64,000 nucleotides of DNA from Tunicatimonas pelagia (lineage in GTDB: Bacteria; Bacteroidota; Bacteroidia; Cytophagales; Cyclobacteriaceae): assembly GCF_030506325.1 (NCBI RefSeq), contig NZ_CP120683.1, positions 620,001 through 684,000 of the forward strand, read 5' to 3'. The position numbers were made by a program, and so were the translations under genes. The notes under the pieces were generated by a model that did no database searches, was not told where the DNA came from, and saw only the letters and a list, made by a program, of their open reading frames with translations. Of the stretch, positions 26,831-35,479 are shown in pieces. Position 1 is the stretch's first letter. The number at the start of each line of letters is the position of its first letter.

Positions 26831-28510
26831 CTAATAACCGTCGTTCTGCTCCAGCAGAGCATTAATGTTCGCTTCAATTTCTGCCGCCGGAATAGGCCAG
26901 AGGGCATGAAAATTCTGAATATCATCGCTATTGTGAGCATTGTACAATTGAACCCGCTCTACTAGTTTGCCTAACCTCTGAAGTGTGATACGGCGATCTT
27001 CCTCTAAACTAAGCTCCCGCGCCCGCTCGTCCAAAATATAATCAATGGTTACGTCACCCGGTGCTACCGGAGTAGCATTTGCCCGATTTCGTACAACGTT
27101 AATATCTGCTGCCGCGCTAGTCTGATCTCCACTGCCCAAGTAGGCTTCAGCCCTCAGCAGATAGGTTTCGGCGAGCCGCATATAGTATTGGTCAGTGTAG
27201 GTAGAGCCTCCGGCAGCAGTCAATAAGCCTAAATCGCGGTTGGCATATAGGGCATCCGGGTGTTGCCCGGGTGTAGTGACTTTACTTAGCCAAGGATACC
27301 ACCGCCATCCTTGGGCTAATAGATTAGGGCCAGGGTACTCAACCGCACTAGAGTCAAACCAAACAGAAGCCGGGTCATCGTAGCGAAAATCACGAATATA
27401 ATTAATGGGTGAATTACGAAGGTCATTATCAAAATCGCTCTCCCATAAGGTGTTTTCAAAAAAAGCAGTAGGCTGCATAAAAGATACTCCCCGACCACCT
27501 ACGTTTAGGTCAGACCGCCACCCTAACACCGCTGGGTTACCATCCGGATCTTGCAATGTCCAGCTGGCGGGTGCGTGGTTACGTTCCATCGTATTACCGG
27601 CTTGGTTGGTTGATGTAAGAAACCCTCCCGGTACGTCTACCTCCATCTGTGCTACCCAAATCGCTTCGGTATTACCTCCGGTGCGGTTCTGGTTGCCCCG
27701 CCGGAATAGATCGTAGTATACGTCACCCTCCGGCTCTGCGGCCCGGGAGCCAAAACGGTTGGTCATAAGTGCCATATTCGGATCGTCAATTACCACTGTA
27801 GCGGAGGCAATGGCATCTGCCCAGTTTTGCTGAGCGAGGTAAGTCTCGGTTAATAGCTGATAAGCTGCCAGATTGGATACTCGTCCGTCAGCAGTTACTT
27901 CGCCAATGCCTGGAAGATCAGTGGCGGCCACGGTAGCATCAGTTACGATTTGCGCGAGTACTGCATCGCGGGTGGCTCGGGTGAAATCTGTTCGGGGTGA
28001 AGTCACCTCATCAAGGATGATGGGTACCCCTCCGTACAAATGCACTAGATAGCGATAAGCCCAGGCACGGAAGAAACTAGCTTCGGCAGTAACAGCTTGT
28101 TTTTGTTCTGCCGATAGTTCCTGATTGTCTTCTAAGCGGGCGATAATTGTATTGGCACTAGTTACGATTTTGTACAGGAGGTTCCAGTGCCAACCTGGAA
28201 CGAAACCGGTAGGATTTAGCGTAACCGCATAATCTCCAAAGCGGTTATTCGTAGTTGACTCCCGAGCATCAAACATAATGTCGGTTCCGTAAAATTGAGC
28301 TCTAGACACGTCATTATTAGCGAAGCGATATTCACGTAATTGAGCATAAAGGTCAATCAAAGAGCTTTCAAAGTTCTCAAACGTAACAAATGAATTACTG
28401 GGGCTGAAGAAGTCTAGCGGCTCTTCCTTCAGAAATTCATCTTCATTACATGCGGTGTGCAGCCCAACGAATGCAAGAATAACTATCCAATATTTATAAG
28501 TCATTTTCAT
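26831..28510 (-). CDS. SusD/RagB family outer-membrane glycan-binding lipoprotein
   Basis: A 559-residue SusD-like lipoprotein. The signal ends in VGLHTAC (Cys21). The family pattern follows: FLKEEPLDFFSPSNSFVTFE at the mature start, TPR-like helices including AEASFFRAWAYRYLVHLYGG near residue 145 (the classic RAWAYxxLV motif), VIDDPNMAL, and the C-terminal YYMRLAETYLLRAEAYLGSG, INVVRNRANATPV and ILDERARELSLEEDRR. It caps the SusC barrel and binds oligosaccharides at the cell surface. It begins 19 bp after susC in the same operon. A glucuronoxylan fragment as ligand is inferred from GH115 downstream. Confidence 0.95.
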   Translation of the reverse strand: MKMTYKYWIVILAFVGLHTACNEDEFLKEEPLDFFSPSNSFVTFENFESSLIDLYAQLREYRFANNDVSRAQFYGTDIMFDARESTTNNRFGDYAVTLNPTGFVPGWHWNLLYKIVTSANTIIARLEDNQELSAEQKQAVTAEASFFRAWAYRYLVHLYGGVPIILDEVTSPRTDFTRATRDAVLAQIVTDATVAATDLPGIGEVTADGRVSNLAAYQLLTETYLAQQNWADAIASATVVIDDPNMALMTNRFGSRAAEPEGDVYYDLFRRGNQNRTGGNTEAIWVAQMEVDVPGGFLTSTNQAGNTMERNHAPASWTLQDPDGNPAVLGWRSDLNVGGRGVSFMQPTAFFENTLWESDFDNDLRNSPINYIRDFRYDDPASVWFDSSAVEYPGPNLLAQGWRWYPWLSKVTTPGQHPDALYANRDLGLLTAAGGSTYTDQYYMRLAETYLLRAEAYLGSGDQTSAAADINVVRNRANATPVAPGDVTIDYILDERARELSLEEDRRITLQRLGKLVERVQLYNAHNSDDIQNFHALWPIPAAEIEANINALLEQNDGY

Positions 28511-28529
28511 ATGTATAGTAGTAAAGGTA

Positions 28530-31500
28530 TCACAGTGATATGTTTAAGCCTACGGTAAAGCCCCGCATCACGGGCAGGGCACTTCTGCTTCGGTTACGAT
28601 CCTGGTTATCACTATTGTTTCTATTATCTTGTCGGCGTTGGTTCGGCCCCAGTCCTTGTCCGGTTTCCGGGTCCCAGCCTTCCCAATCGGTAAAAGTGAG
28701 CAGGTTTTTACCGCTAACAAATATTTTAGCCTCCTGTAGTCCGATACGCTCAAGCAGACTTTGGCCAAGGTTATACGACAGCGAAATATCTTGTAAGCGG
28801 GCGAAGCTACGGGCAAAGAAGCGTTGCTGGCTAATGGCCGCATCGGGGCCGGGGCGTCGGTACGTAGCTCCCGGATTGGCGGGCGTCCAGTAGTCTACTT
28901 CTGCAAACCAGTTGCTGCTTTGGGCATTACCAGGTGTGCTGTAGCTACCATCCCAAGGATCGTTCAGACTCAGGTAGCCATCACTGCCTCCCTGAATTGA
29001 TTTAATAAAAAATTTGAAGGCAAAATTCTTGTACTGCAAGGTATTCTGAATACCGAATTGATAGGCTGGTTCCCGGTAGCCCAGAATCTGGCGGTCATCC
29101 TGAGGGGTAATTTGTTCGTCGTTATTTAGATCACGTAAACGATATGACCCAGGGGCAAAGCCATCAGGGATATTCTCATCACCTACTTGCCAGATGCCGT
29201 CAATCACGTAGCCGTATACTGCACCAATAGGCTCACCTATAAAAAGACTGTTGGCTATTAGGTCGTCTTCCTGCCCGTCGCCATCGCGATCCAGGCCCAA
29301 TAAACTCTCAATTCGGTTAGAGTTGGTGGCAAAGTTGGCTTGTATGTTCCAGCTAAAATTTGTGCTTCGCACTGCATTGGCTGTCACCAGCATTTCTAAT
29401 CCGGTATTGCTAATCTCGCCTACATTCGATCTGATTTGCCTGAAACCGGTAATCTCAGGTAAAACAAAATCCCACAGTAAGTCGGTAGTGTTTGATTGGT
29501 AGTAGTCAATACTACCTGATAAGCGGCGGTCGAGCAATTCAAAGTCTACGCCTACGTTAATTCCTACCGTCCGCTCCCAGCTTAAATTGGGGTTGGCTAG
29601 TGAAGCAATCCGCTGTCCATTTGTTGTACTCCCGCCATCGCCAAATACGTACTGGTTTGCTCCCCCTGAGCTAATTCGGGCTAACGAAGAATACCGATCA
29701 GTTAAGTTTCCATTTTCCCCATAGCTTGCTCGTAGCTTCAGAAAGTTAAGCGGGGCAACGTTTGCCAGAAAATCTTCTTCCGATAATACCCACCCTAAGC
29801 CAAGCGAGGGGAACAATCCCACTTTGTTATTTTCAGAAAAACCACTAAACCCATCGCGGCGGAGTGTGGCCGTTAGCAGGTATTTGTCACGATAGCCGTA
29901 GTTAATCCGACCCATCTGGTAGAGGTACCTTTCTTCCCAGGCATCAGAAAATATTTGTTGAATTACCGCTTGCTCTAAGCTGTTATACGATAGAGCTAGA
30001 TTGGTAAAATTGCTCCCTTCGGCTCGGGTTTCGTTAAAACTAATCCGATTGAATCCGTAAAGTAAGGTCACATCAATTTCGTGATTCTCTCCTAGTTCGC
30101 GATTATAGGTGATGATATTATCTACAACCAAGTCATAAGTGGCTCGGTTAATTTTAATAGCCCGTCCGGCTTGTCCGTTATCAAACGGATTGGCATTACC
30201 CAGTTCCTCCCAGCGGTAGTTATTGCTAAAGTTTACCCGGTAGCTAAGCCCTGGGATTTGCGGAATACGAATTTGACCATAAAAAATGCCGGATAGGTTA
30301 TTGCGTAAATCGCGATCATCGGCGGCACTCTGTAAAAAAGGGTTTAACCGATTATCACCTAGCGGATTCACGACAAGTTCTCCGTTTTCGTCGTAGGGAG
30401 TTACTAGCGGGCTCATCTGAGGAATCTGGCTTAGTATGGGACTTTCACCGGAGAAATCAGAAAACGCCCCAAACGTATTGGCTCCCACTGTGAGCCAGTC
30501 GGTGATTTCAGTATCGACGTTGACTCGGGCAGTAATTCGGCGGTAGGTATCGTTCAGCATCCATCCTTTCTGGTCGGTATACCCGCCCGAAAGGAAATAC
30601 GAGGTATGCTCGCCACTGCCTCGTATACTGAGTTGGTGGTCGGTGATGTAACCAGGGTCGGTCACTTCATCGTACCAACTGTAGTCTGTACCACTGGCAA
30701 AACCTTCTAGCAAGGGAGGAAATAAACCGGTATCATTTTCAATTGCCCAATCAGGGTTTTCTTGGATAAAGTCAGGGGCTAAATAACCATTCTCCCAATC
30801 TACGTCACGCACGCCTTTCAAATAACCTTCGCGCCCCAAGGGGGTAAGTTCATTGGCAGGTGACTGCGTAGTGTAAAAGCCCGAATAGCTGATGACGGGT
30901 GCTTGAGCACTTTTACCACTTTTGGTAGTAACAATCACCACACCGTTTGCCGCTTGGGCACCGTACACCGCCATGCTGCTCGGATCTTTGAGCACATCTA
31001 CAGCAGCAATATCATTAGGGTTTAAGTCAGCTAACCGCCCCCGATAGTAAACCCCATCGAGAATAATCAGTGGGTTCTGATTCCCATTGATACTGGCTTG
31101 CCCCCGCACTTGAATAGTGGGTTCTTCGCCTGCGGCTGCTGCCTGCCCGATGTCGATACCAGGAGTAGAACCACTAAGCGATTGTAAGATATTAGTATTA
31201 GGCGCTTCCTCGAAGGCTTCGAGTGGGGCAGAAACCACGGCCCCCGTTACATCTTCTCGCTTCTGGGTACCATACCCGACCACCACAATTTCTGATAGAG
31301 ACTGGATGTCGGGTGAAAGAGCCACGTCAATCTGACTACGATTGTTAACGGGTATTTCCAGAGTCTCATAGCCCACCGACGAAAGAACCAAAGTATCGGT
31401 TGAACTGATTTGGCTTAGTTGGAACTGTCCGTTTAGATCAGAGATGGTACCCGTACTGGTTCCTTTAATAAGGATGCTAACTCCTGGTAGTGGACTATCA

Positions 31501-31598
31501 TCTTCTAAATCGGTAATAGTTCCCTGCACTTGAGCGAAAACTGTAGTAGATAGCAAGCTTAGAATGAAGTAGCTAAAGGTTGTACATAGTGTTTTCAT
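28530..31598 (-). CDS. SusC/RagA family TonB-dependent outer-membrane transporter
   Basis: A 1022-residue TonB-dependent oligosaccharide importer. The signal peptide is FSYFILSLLSTTVFAQ. A carboxypeptidase-regulatory-like domain follows (about residues 23-100, GTITDLEDDSPLPGVSILIK). Next is the SusC hallmark SEIVVVGYGTQKREDVTGAV near residue 105, a plug domain (IQVRGQASINGNQNPLIILD, DPSSMAVYGAQAANGVVIVT), then a beta barrel ending in an aromatic-poor FTVGLNISL strand. It imports oligosaccharides released at the cell surface, with SusD as its lid. It is the first gene of the SusCD-GH operon, preceded by a 299-bp AT-rich leader. Confidence 0.95.
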   Translation of the reverse strand: MKTLCTTFSYFILSLLSTTVFAQVQGTITDLEDDSPLPGVSILIKGTSTGTISDLNGQFQLSQISSTDTLVLSSVGYETLEIPVNNRSQIDVALSPDIQSLSEIVVVGYGTQKREDVTGAVVSAPLEAFEEAPNTNILQSLSGSTPGIDIGQAAAAGEEPTIQVRGQASINGNQNPLIILDGVYYRGRLADLNPNDIAAVDVLKDPSSMAVYGAQAANGVVIVTTKSGKSAQAPVISYSGFYTTQSPANELTPLGREGYLKGVRDVDWENGYLAPDFIQENPDWAIENDTGLFPPLLEGFASGTDYSWYDEVTDPGYITDHQLSIRGSGEHTSYFLSGGYTDQKGWMLNDTYRRITARVNVDTEITDWLTVGANTFGAFSDFSGESPILSQIPQMSPLVTPYDENGELVVNPLGDNRLNPFLQSAADDRDLRNNLSGIFYGQIRIPQIPGLSYRVNFSNNYRWEELGNANPFDNGQAGRAIKINRATYDLVVDNIITYNRELGENHEIDVTLLYGFNRISFNETRAEGSNFTNLALSYNSLEQAVIQQIFSDAWEERYLYQMGRINYGYRDKYLLTATLRRDGFSGFSENNKVGLFPSLGLGWVLSEEDFLANVAPLNFLKLRASYGENGNLTDRYSSLARISSGGANQYVFGDGGSTTNGQRIASLANPNLSWERTVGINVGVDFELLDRRLSGSIDYYQSNTTDLLWDFVLPEITGFRQIRSNVGEISNTGLEMLVTANAVRSTNFSWNIQANFATNSNRIESLLGLDRDGDGQEDDLIANSLFIGEPIGAVYGYVIDGIWQVGDENIPDGFAPGSYRLRDLNNDEQITPQDDRQILGYREPAYQFGIQNTLQYKNFAFKFFIKSIQGGSDGYLSLNDPWDGSYSTPGNAQSSNWFAEVDYWTPANPGATYRRPGPDAAISQQRFFARSFARLQDISLSYNLGQSLLERIGLQEAKIFVSGKNLLTFTDWEGWDPETGQGLGPNQRRQDNRNNSDNQDRNRSRSALPVMRGFTVGLNISL

Positions 31599-31897
31599 AA
31601 TTTTATATTATAAAAATTAATTTTATAATTCAATAATATAATTTTTGTCAATACTATCCAAATATTTACTATACCATTTCAAAAATGATAGAGAAACCAC
31701 CTTAACGAGAAAGTCTTTAGAATTTAATGGTGTACTACCTGCGACTGATTGACTCTACGGCAGTAAAGTACGTATAGTCACTACGGTGTTTCGGAAGCAA
31801 ACGGAGATAGCCAAAAAGGTGTAAATCCTCACTGATGATTGAATCAGCGGTTGGTAGACAGTAAATAGACCGTGCGTAGTATGATTAGGGCAAGCGA
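31599..31897. other. AT-rich leader region of the SusCD operon
   Basis: A 299-bp gap between the TPR-HTH gene and susC. The 60 bp before susC are almost pure A/T. On the minus strand TTGACA (rev. 31651-31656 region) is followed after about 17 bp by TATAAA-like sequence, and AATATTTG lies a little further upstream. Neither is a clean Bacteroidota TAnnTTTG box. No RNA or regulatory fold is recognisable. Confidence 0.35.
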
Positions 31898-33640
31898 TTA
31901 GCCAGACACTACCGGATTATCCGAATTCTGTTCTAAATTGATGATAAAATCAATCAATTTATCTTCCCGCCCTAGCCCTAATTTTTTGCGTAAACGGTAG
32001 CGGGCTGTTTTCACGCTATCGGGCGAGATACCTAAAATATTGGCCATTTCTTTCATACTCATATTGAGCTTAAGCAGGGCGCAAAGCTTCAACTCGCCGG
32101 TAGAAAGTTCGGGGCAATGGTACTTCAACAGAGCAAAAAAATCTTTATGCACTTCTTCAAAATGCCGCTTGAAGTCTTCCCACTCCCGGTCGATATGTAA
32201 GTTATGATCTACCAGTCGACTCAGGGAAGTGAGTTGTTGTCTGACCTCAGGTTCAGCTTGACGTTTCATTTGCTGAATGCTAACCTTCAACTCTTCTATC
32301 AGTTCATTTTTCTGAATGAAGTTAATCGTATAGCTGGTCAATTCTTTATTCTTGTATTCTAATTCTTGTGCTAACTCTTTCTGCTTTAGCTGAGCATTTT
32401 CTAATTCAGCCTGATCCAAAGCTTGGCGAGATTGAAAGACCTCTCGGTTTTTATTGAGCAACTCTTTATTCTTTTGAATCTTCAATCGCTGTCGGCTCAC
32501 AATTAGATACCCAATAAAGCCAAGTGTCACAATACCAATAAGTAAGCCGTTTCTAAAAAAATCCTGCATCTGCGCCTCCTGTTGCATCAATTCCATTGAC
32601 TGCTCCTGCACCAAGAGTTGCTGTTCTTTCTTTTCCAATTCGTGCCGATTTTCCAACCGAACAATCTCCCGCAGTTTTTCGGCATTAAGTAGGCTATCTT
32701 GGAGGGCATGGTAGTTTTCAAAATAGGCTAATGCTTGCTGATAATTACCAGTAGCTTGGGCTACTTCTTTCAGCTCCAAGTAAATATCTTTCCGGTTTTG
32801 TCGGGAGCTTACCTTGGTGGCTTTCTTTAGTGCGTGCAGCAGATGCTTTTCTGCTGCTGCATAATTTTCTCTAGCCCGCTCAATACTACCCAAGGTATAA
32901 TAGGTGAGCGACTTCCCGTGCATATTTTCTCGGGCTTTTTGAAAGGGTAAAGCTTGATAACAATAATCTAATGCCTGATTAAGTTTTCCAGTAGCTAATG
33001 AAAGTTGGCCTAATCGGAGGTATGAGGAACCCAGTCCGTAGGTGTAATTAATAGAATCACTAAAGTGTAGTGCTTGTTGAAAAAATTGCTGAGCCAAAGC
33101 ATAGTTTTCTTCAGCCTGATACACTTCACCAATATGGATGGCCGTATGTAGCTGCCGCTCCGTGTTTTTTAAGCTCTGAAAAGTACGGTAGGCCTCTTCG
33201 TAGTAAGCTAGAGCTTCCTCATAACTACGTTGTTCGCTGTAGATTAACCCAATATTAAGGAGTACATTAGCGATACCTAAAGAGTCTTGTAAAGACTGAT
33301 ACTGAACCAGGGATTTCATTAGGAATGATAGACCATTTTCATAATTACCTTGGGCCCAGTGAGCCACTCCCACTACGCGTTGAGCCAACGCTGCGCCGAG
33401 TGGGTAACCTAGCGATTCCGCCATTACTAAGGCTTGCTGTCCGTACTGCACAGATTGCACCGGGTCAACAATCCAGAATTCGTACCCCAGTTCATTTAAT
33501 ATGTTAACCCGAACAGTATCGGATTCAGGATGTTGATGTAGTGCTTGTTGTAGACTATCTAATGAAGCTTTTTTATCGTCGGCCAATACGATTGACAGCA
33601 GTGCTAATTGTAGTCCAAGAAAAACGAATACGGTCTTCAT
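31898..33640 (-). CDS. Membrane TPR protein with C-terminal LuxR-type HTH, likely PUL regulator
   Basis: A 580-residue regulator of a type common in Bacteroidota. An N-terminal signal or anchor (VFLGLQLALLSIVLA) is followed by about 6-7 tetratricopeptide repeats (residues about 30-320, for example VLLNIGLIYSEQRSYEEALA). One membrane helix (GLLIGIVTLGFIGYLIV, about residues 360-378) and a Gln/Glu-rich coiled coil (about 380-460) come next. The C-terminal LuxR-type helix-turn-helix is TGELKLCALLKLNMSMKEMA then ILGISPDSVKTARYRLRKKL. The layout suggests periplasmic sensing coupled to a cytoplasmic DNA-binding tail. It lies directly upstream of susC in the same direction, so control of this locus is likely, shared with the IclR regulator. 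Confidence 0.88.
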   Translation of the reverse strand: MKTVFVFLGLQLALLSIVLADDKKASLDSLQQALHQHPESDTVRVNILNELGYEFWIVDPVQSVQYGQQALVMAESLGYPLGAALAQRVVGVAHWAQGNYENGLSFLMKSLVQYQSLQDSLGIANVLLNIGLIYSEQRSYEEALAYYEEAYRTFQSLKNTERQLHTAIHIGEVYQAEENYALAQQFFQQALHFSDSINYTYGLGSSYLRLGQLSLATGKLNQALDYCYQALPFQKARENMHGKSLTYYTLGSIERARENYAAAEKHLLHALKKATKVSSRQNRKDIYLELKEVAQATGNYQQALAYFENYHALQDSLLNAEKLREIVRLENRHELEKKEQQLLVQEQSMELMQQEAQMQDFFRNGLLIGIVTLGFIGYLIVSRQRLKIQKNKELLNKNREVFQSRQALDQAELENAQLKQKELAQELEYKNKELTSYTINFIQKNELIEELKVSIQQMKRQAEPEVRQQLTSLSRLVDHNLHIDREWEDFKRHFEEVHKDFFALLKYHCPELSTGELKLCALLKLNMSMKEMANILGISPDSVKTARYRLRKKLGLGREDKLIDFIINLEQNSDNPVVSG

Positions 33641-33855
33641 CAGGTTCTGTATCTAAAATGCTCAGTCGCCGAGCGAAGATACGAAATATATTATAAAGCG
33701 ACATTGATTACTCACCATGAGTATATTTGTCTAAAAGTTTAGGTAATCTATCTAACAATTTACTGATAGCGCAAATTTTTGATTAAAGTTAGAAGTATTT
33801 TTACCAAAAATGTAGTATATTAATCTTCATCTTTCTAAAACAAACCGCTTTTATT

Positions 33856-34329
33856 ATGGAAACTTCCGAAGCTCATTCTAGCCATGATCTAGATGATCTA
33901 CTTAACAAACTTTCACTGCATACCGGCCATTCTGATCTAGCCGAGAACTACCATCACCTAAAAGTTATCTTCGATGTAATTCGGCAACACGCTAGTTTTG
34001 AGGAAGCCGTGAAGTTTAATGAAATGCTCCCTTTACCCTTTAAAGCGATTTTTCTGGACGGGTGGCAGATTTCCTCGAGAGAGAGTCGGTCGTTTAAGAG
34101 CATAGACCAAGTAGCAGAAATAGTGGTACGGCAAAGTGACCATACTCTTTCTACTGTTACTGAGGCGCGTCAGCTACTTCGTAAAGTGTTTACCTTCTTG
34201 GGTCAACAGACTTCTCCTGGCCAGATGAGAGAAGGACTATCTTTTTTACCTAGTGAATTCCGCGCGTTGCTTTTGCAAGACCCCAACCTGAGGTATACTT
34301 ATTCTGATACTTGCATCTGGCTGTCTTAG
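33856..34329 (+). CDS. DUF2267 family protein
   Basis: A 157-residue cytoplasmic protein whose order of features fits DUF2267: an all-helical repeat pair with HLKVIFDVIRQHASFEEAVK, a central LPLPFKAIFLDGWQISSRES (the family's LPxxxRxxxxxGW motif) and a second half LLRKVFTFLGQQTSPGQMRE with LSFLPSEFRALLLQDP. The family usually runs 130-150 residues, and some members are linked to stress or polyhydroxyalkanoate functions; no role is established. The gene stands alone, preceded by a 215-bp AT-rich gap and convergent with the hydroxyacid dehydrogenase gene 29 bp away. Confidence 0.75.
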   Translation: METSEAHSSHDLDDLLNKLSLHTGHSDLAENYHHLKVIFDVIRQHASFEEAVKFNEMLPLPFKAIFLDGWQISSRESRSFKSIDQVAEIVVRQSDHTLSTVTEARQLLRKVFTFLGQQTSPGQMREGLSFLPSEFRALLLQDPNLRYTYSDTCIWLS

Positions 34330-34357
34330 CCCTGTAGAAATTTTGTCGACTAAACTA

Positions 34358-35308
34358 CTACGAGTGGTCTTTAAAGAAGGCTCGGATGTTTTGGTAAACC
34401 CGGTCTATGAGTAACGTTCTGGCTTCCATACTAGCCCAGCTTACGTGGGGAGTCAGTAGCAACCGCTCCTTGTTCTTCACCTGTAAATACGGATGAGATA
34501 AGGGAAATGGCTCCTCTTGGTATACATCAATAGCAGCTCCGGCAATCACTTCTTCATCAATAGCCTGAGCCAGATCGGCCTCATTCACAATTCCCCCTCT
34601 TCCGGTATTTAGCAAAATACTATGCGCGGGCATTTTGGATAATTGAGCATAGTCTAGTAAATTCCGCGTGTTCTCATTGAGGGGAGCGTGCACCGATACT
34701 ACGTCAGATGTTTGCAGCAGTTCTTCTAAAGAAAGTTGCGAATAAGCTGCATCATTGTTTTTGCCCGATGTAGAAAAATACACAATTCTTGCTCCCATTG
34801 CCTCCGCAATTTTGGCTACTTGTTTTCCAATATTACCCAACCCAATAATGCCAACCTGCCTACCTTTGAGCTGCCAAAAACTATGCCCCAAATGGGTGAA
34901 CAATGGCTGTTGGCTGTAGCTACCGGAGTATACAAAATTATTGTAGTAGTCGTGCCGATGTAGTAATTGCAACAGCACTCCAATAGTTACTTGAGCCACA
35001 CTGTGGGTAGAATAATTCTCTACATTCTCCACAACAATATTTTGCTGGCGAGCGGCGGATAAATCTACATTATTCATGCCGGTGGCAGCTACACAAATTA
35101 AGCGAAGACTGCTGGCATCTCGTATAATTTCCGATCCAATTTTCACTTTATTGGTAATTACTACTTCTTGGTTAGCAATTCGCTCGCCCACCTCTTCCGG
35201 TTGGGTGTGCGGATACACTGTGTACGTTCCCAGTTCAGAGAAGCAATCCAGATTAGGAACATCCCCTACTGTGTCGGCATCTAAAAATACAATTCGGTAA
35301 TCAGACAT
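34358..35308 (-). CDS. D-2-hydroxyacid dehydrogenase (NAD-dependent)
   Basis: A 316-residue member of the D-isomer 2-hydroxyacid dehydrogenase family, which reduces 2-oxoacids to D-2-hydroxyacids; it resembles hydroxypyruvate/glycerate dehydrogenases. The NAD site is VGIIGLGNIGKQVAKIA. Catalytic signatures are NTGRGGIVNEADLAQAI (with the Arg), AIDVYQEEP (with the Glu) and LLTPHVSWAS (with the His). The N-terminal ATGMNNVDLSAA is the substrate-side motif. I start it at Met18 of the longest frame (MSDYRIVFLDADTVG), because the 17 codons before it look like untranslated leader and the family begins with this beta strand. It is convergent with the DUF2267 gene. Confidence 0.9.
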   Translation of the reverse strand: MSDYRIVFLDADTVGDVPNLDCFSELGTYTVYPHTQPEEVGERIANQEVVITNKVKIGSEIIRDASSLRLICVAATGMNNVDLSAARQQNIVVENVENYSTHSVAQVTIGVLLQLLHRHDYYNNFVYSGSYSQQPLFTHLGHSFWQLKGRQVGIIGLGNIGKQVAKIAEAMGARIVYFSTSGKNNDAAYSQLSLEELLQTSDVVSVHAPLNENTRNLLDYAQLSKMPAHSILLNTGRGGIVNEADLAQAIDEEVIAGAAIDVYQEEPFPLSHPYLQVKNKERLLLTPHVSWASMEARTLLIDRVYQNIRAFFKDHS

Positions 35309-35456
35309 GAGTATATTGTTCAATTCCGTATAAAGTTGTTCAACAGAATTGTTTAACAAAAATTATACAGACGCATCTCGCAATAATGTGAGACAAATAA
35401 AACACCGCAAATCTGGCTAAGTATCGTAAATATTTATATAATTCCAAACATTATAT

Positions 35457-35464
35457 TAGTTTTG
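35457..35464 (+). promoter_or_regulatory. Possible Bacteroidota -7 box (TAGTTTTG)
   Basis: TAGTTTTG matches the TAnnTTTG -7 consensus and lies 16 bp before the ATG of the CheB-CheR kinase gene, giving a very short leader. I see no TTG at the right distance for the -33 element, so only half the promoter is supported. Confidence 0.35.
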
Positions 35465-35479
35465 AAAAAACAGTAGATC

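Noticed and set aside
26824-26940. ATG start at 26940 for the small ORF after susD
   Set aside because: It would overlap susD by over 100 bp and place a long basic stretch before the signal peptide; the TTG at 26821-26823 fits better.
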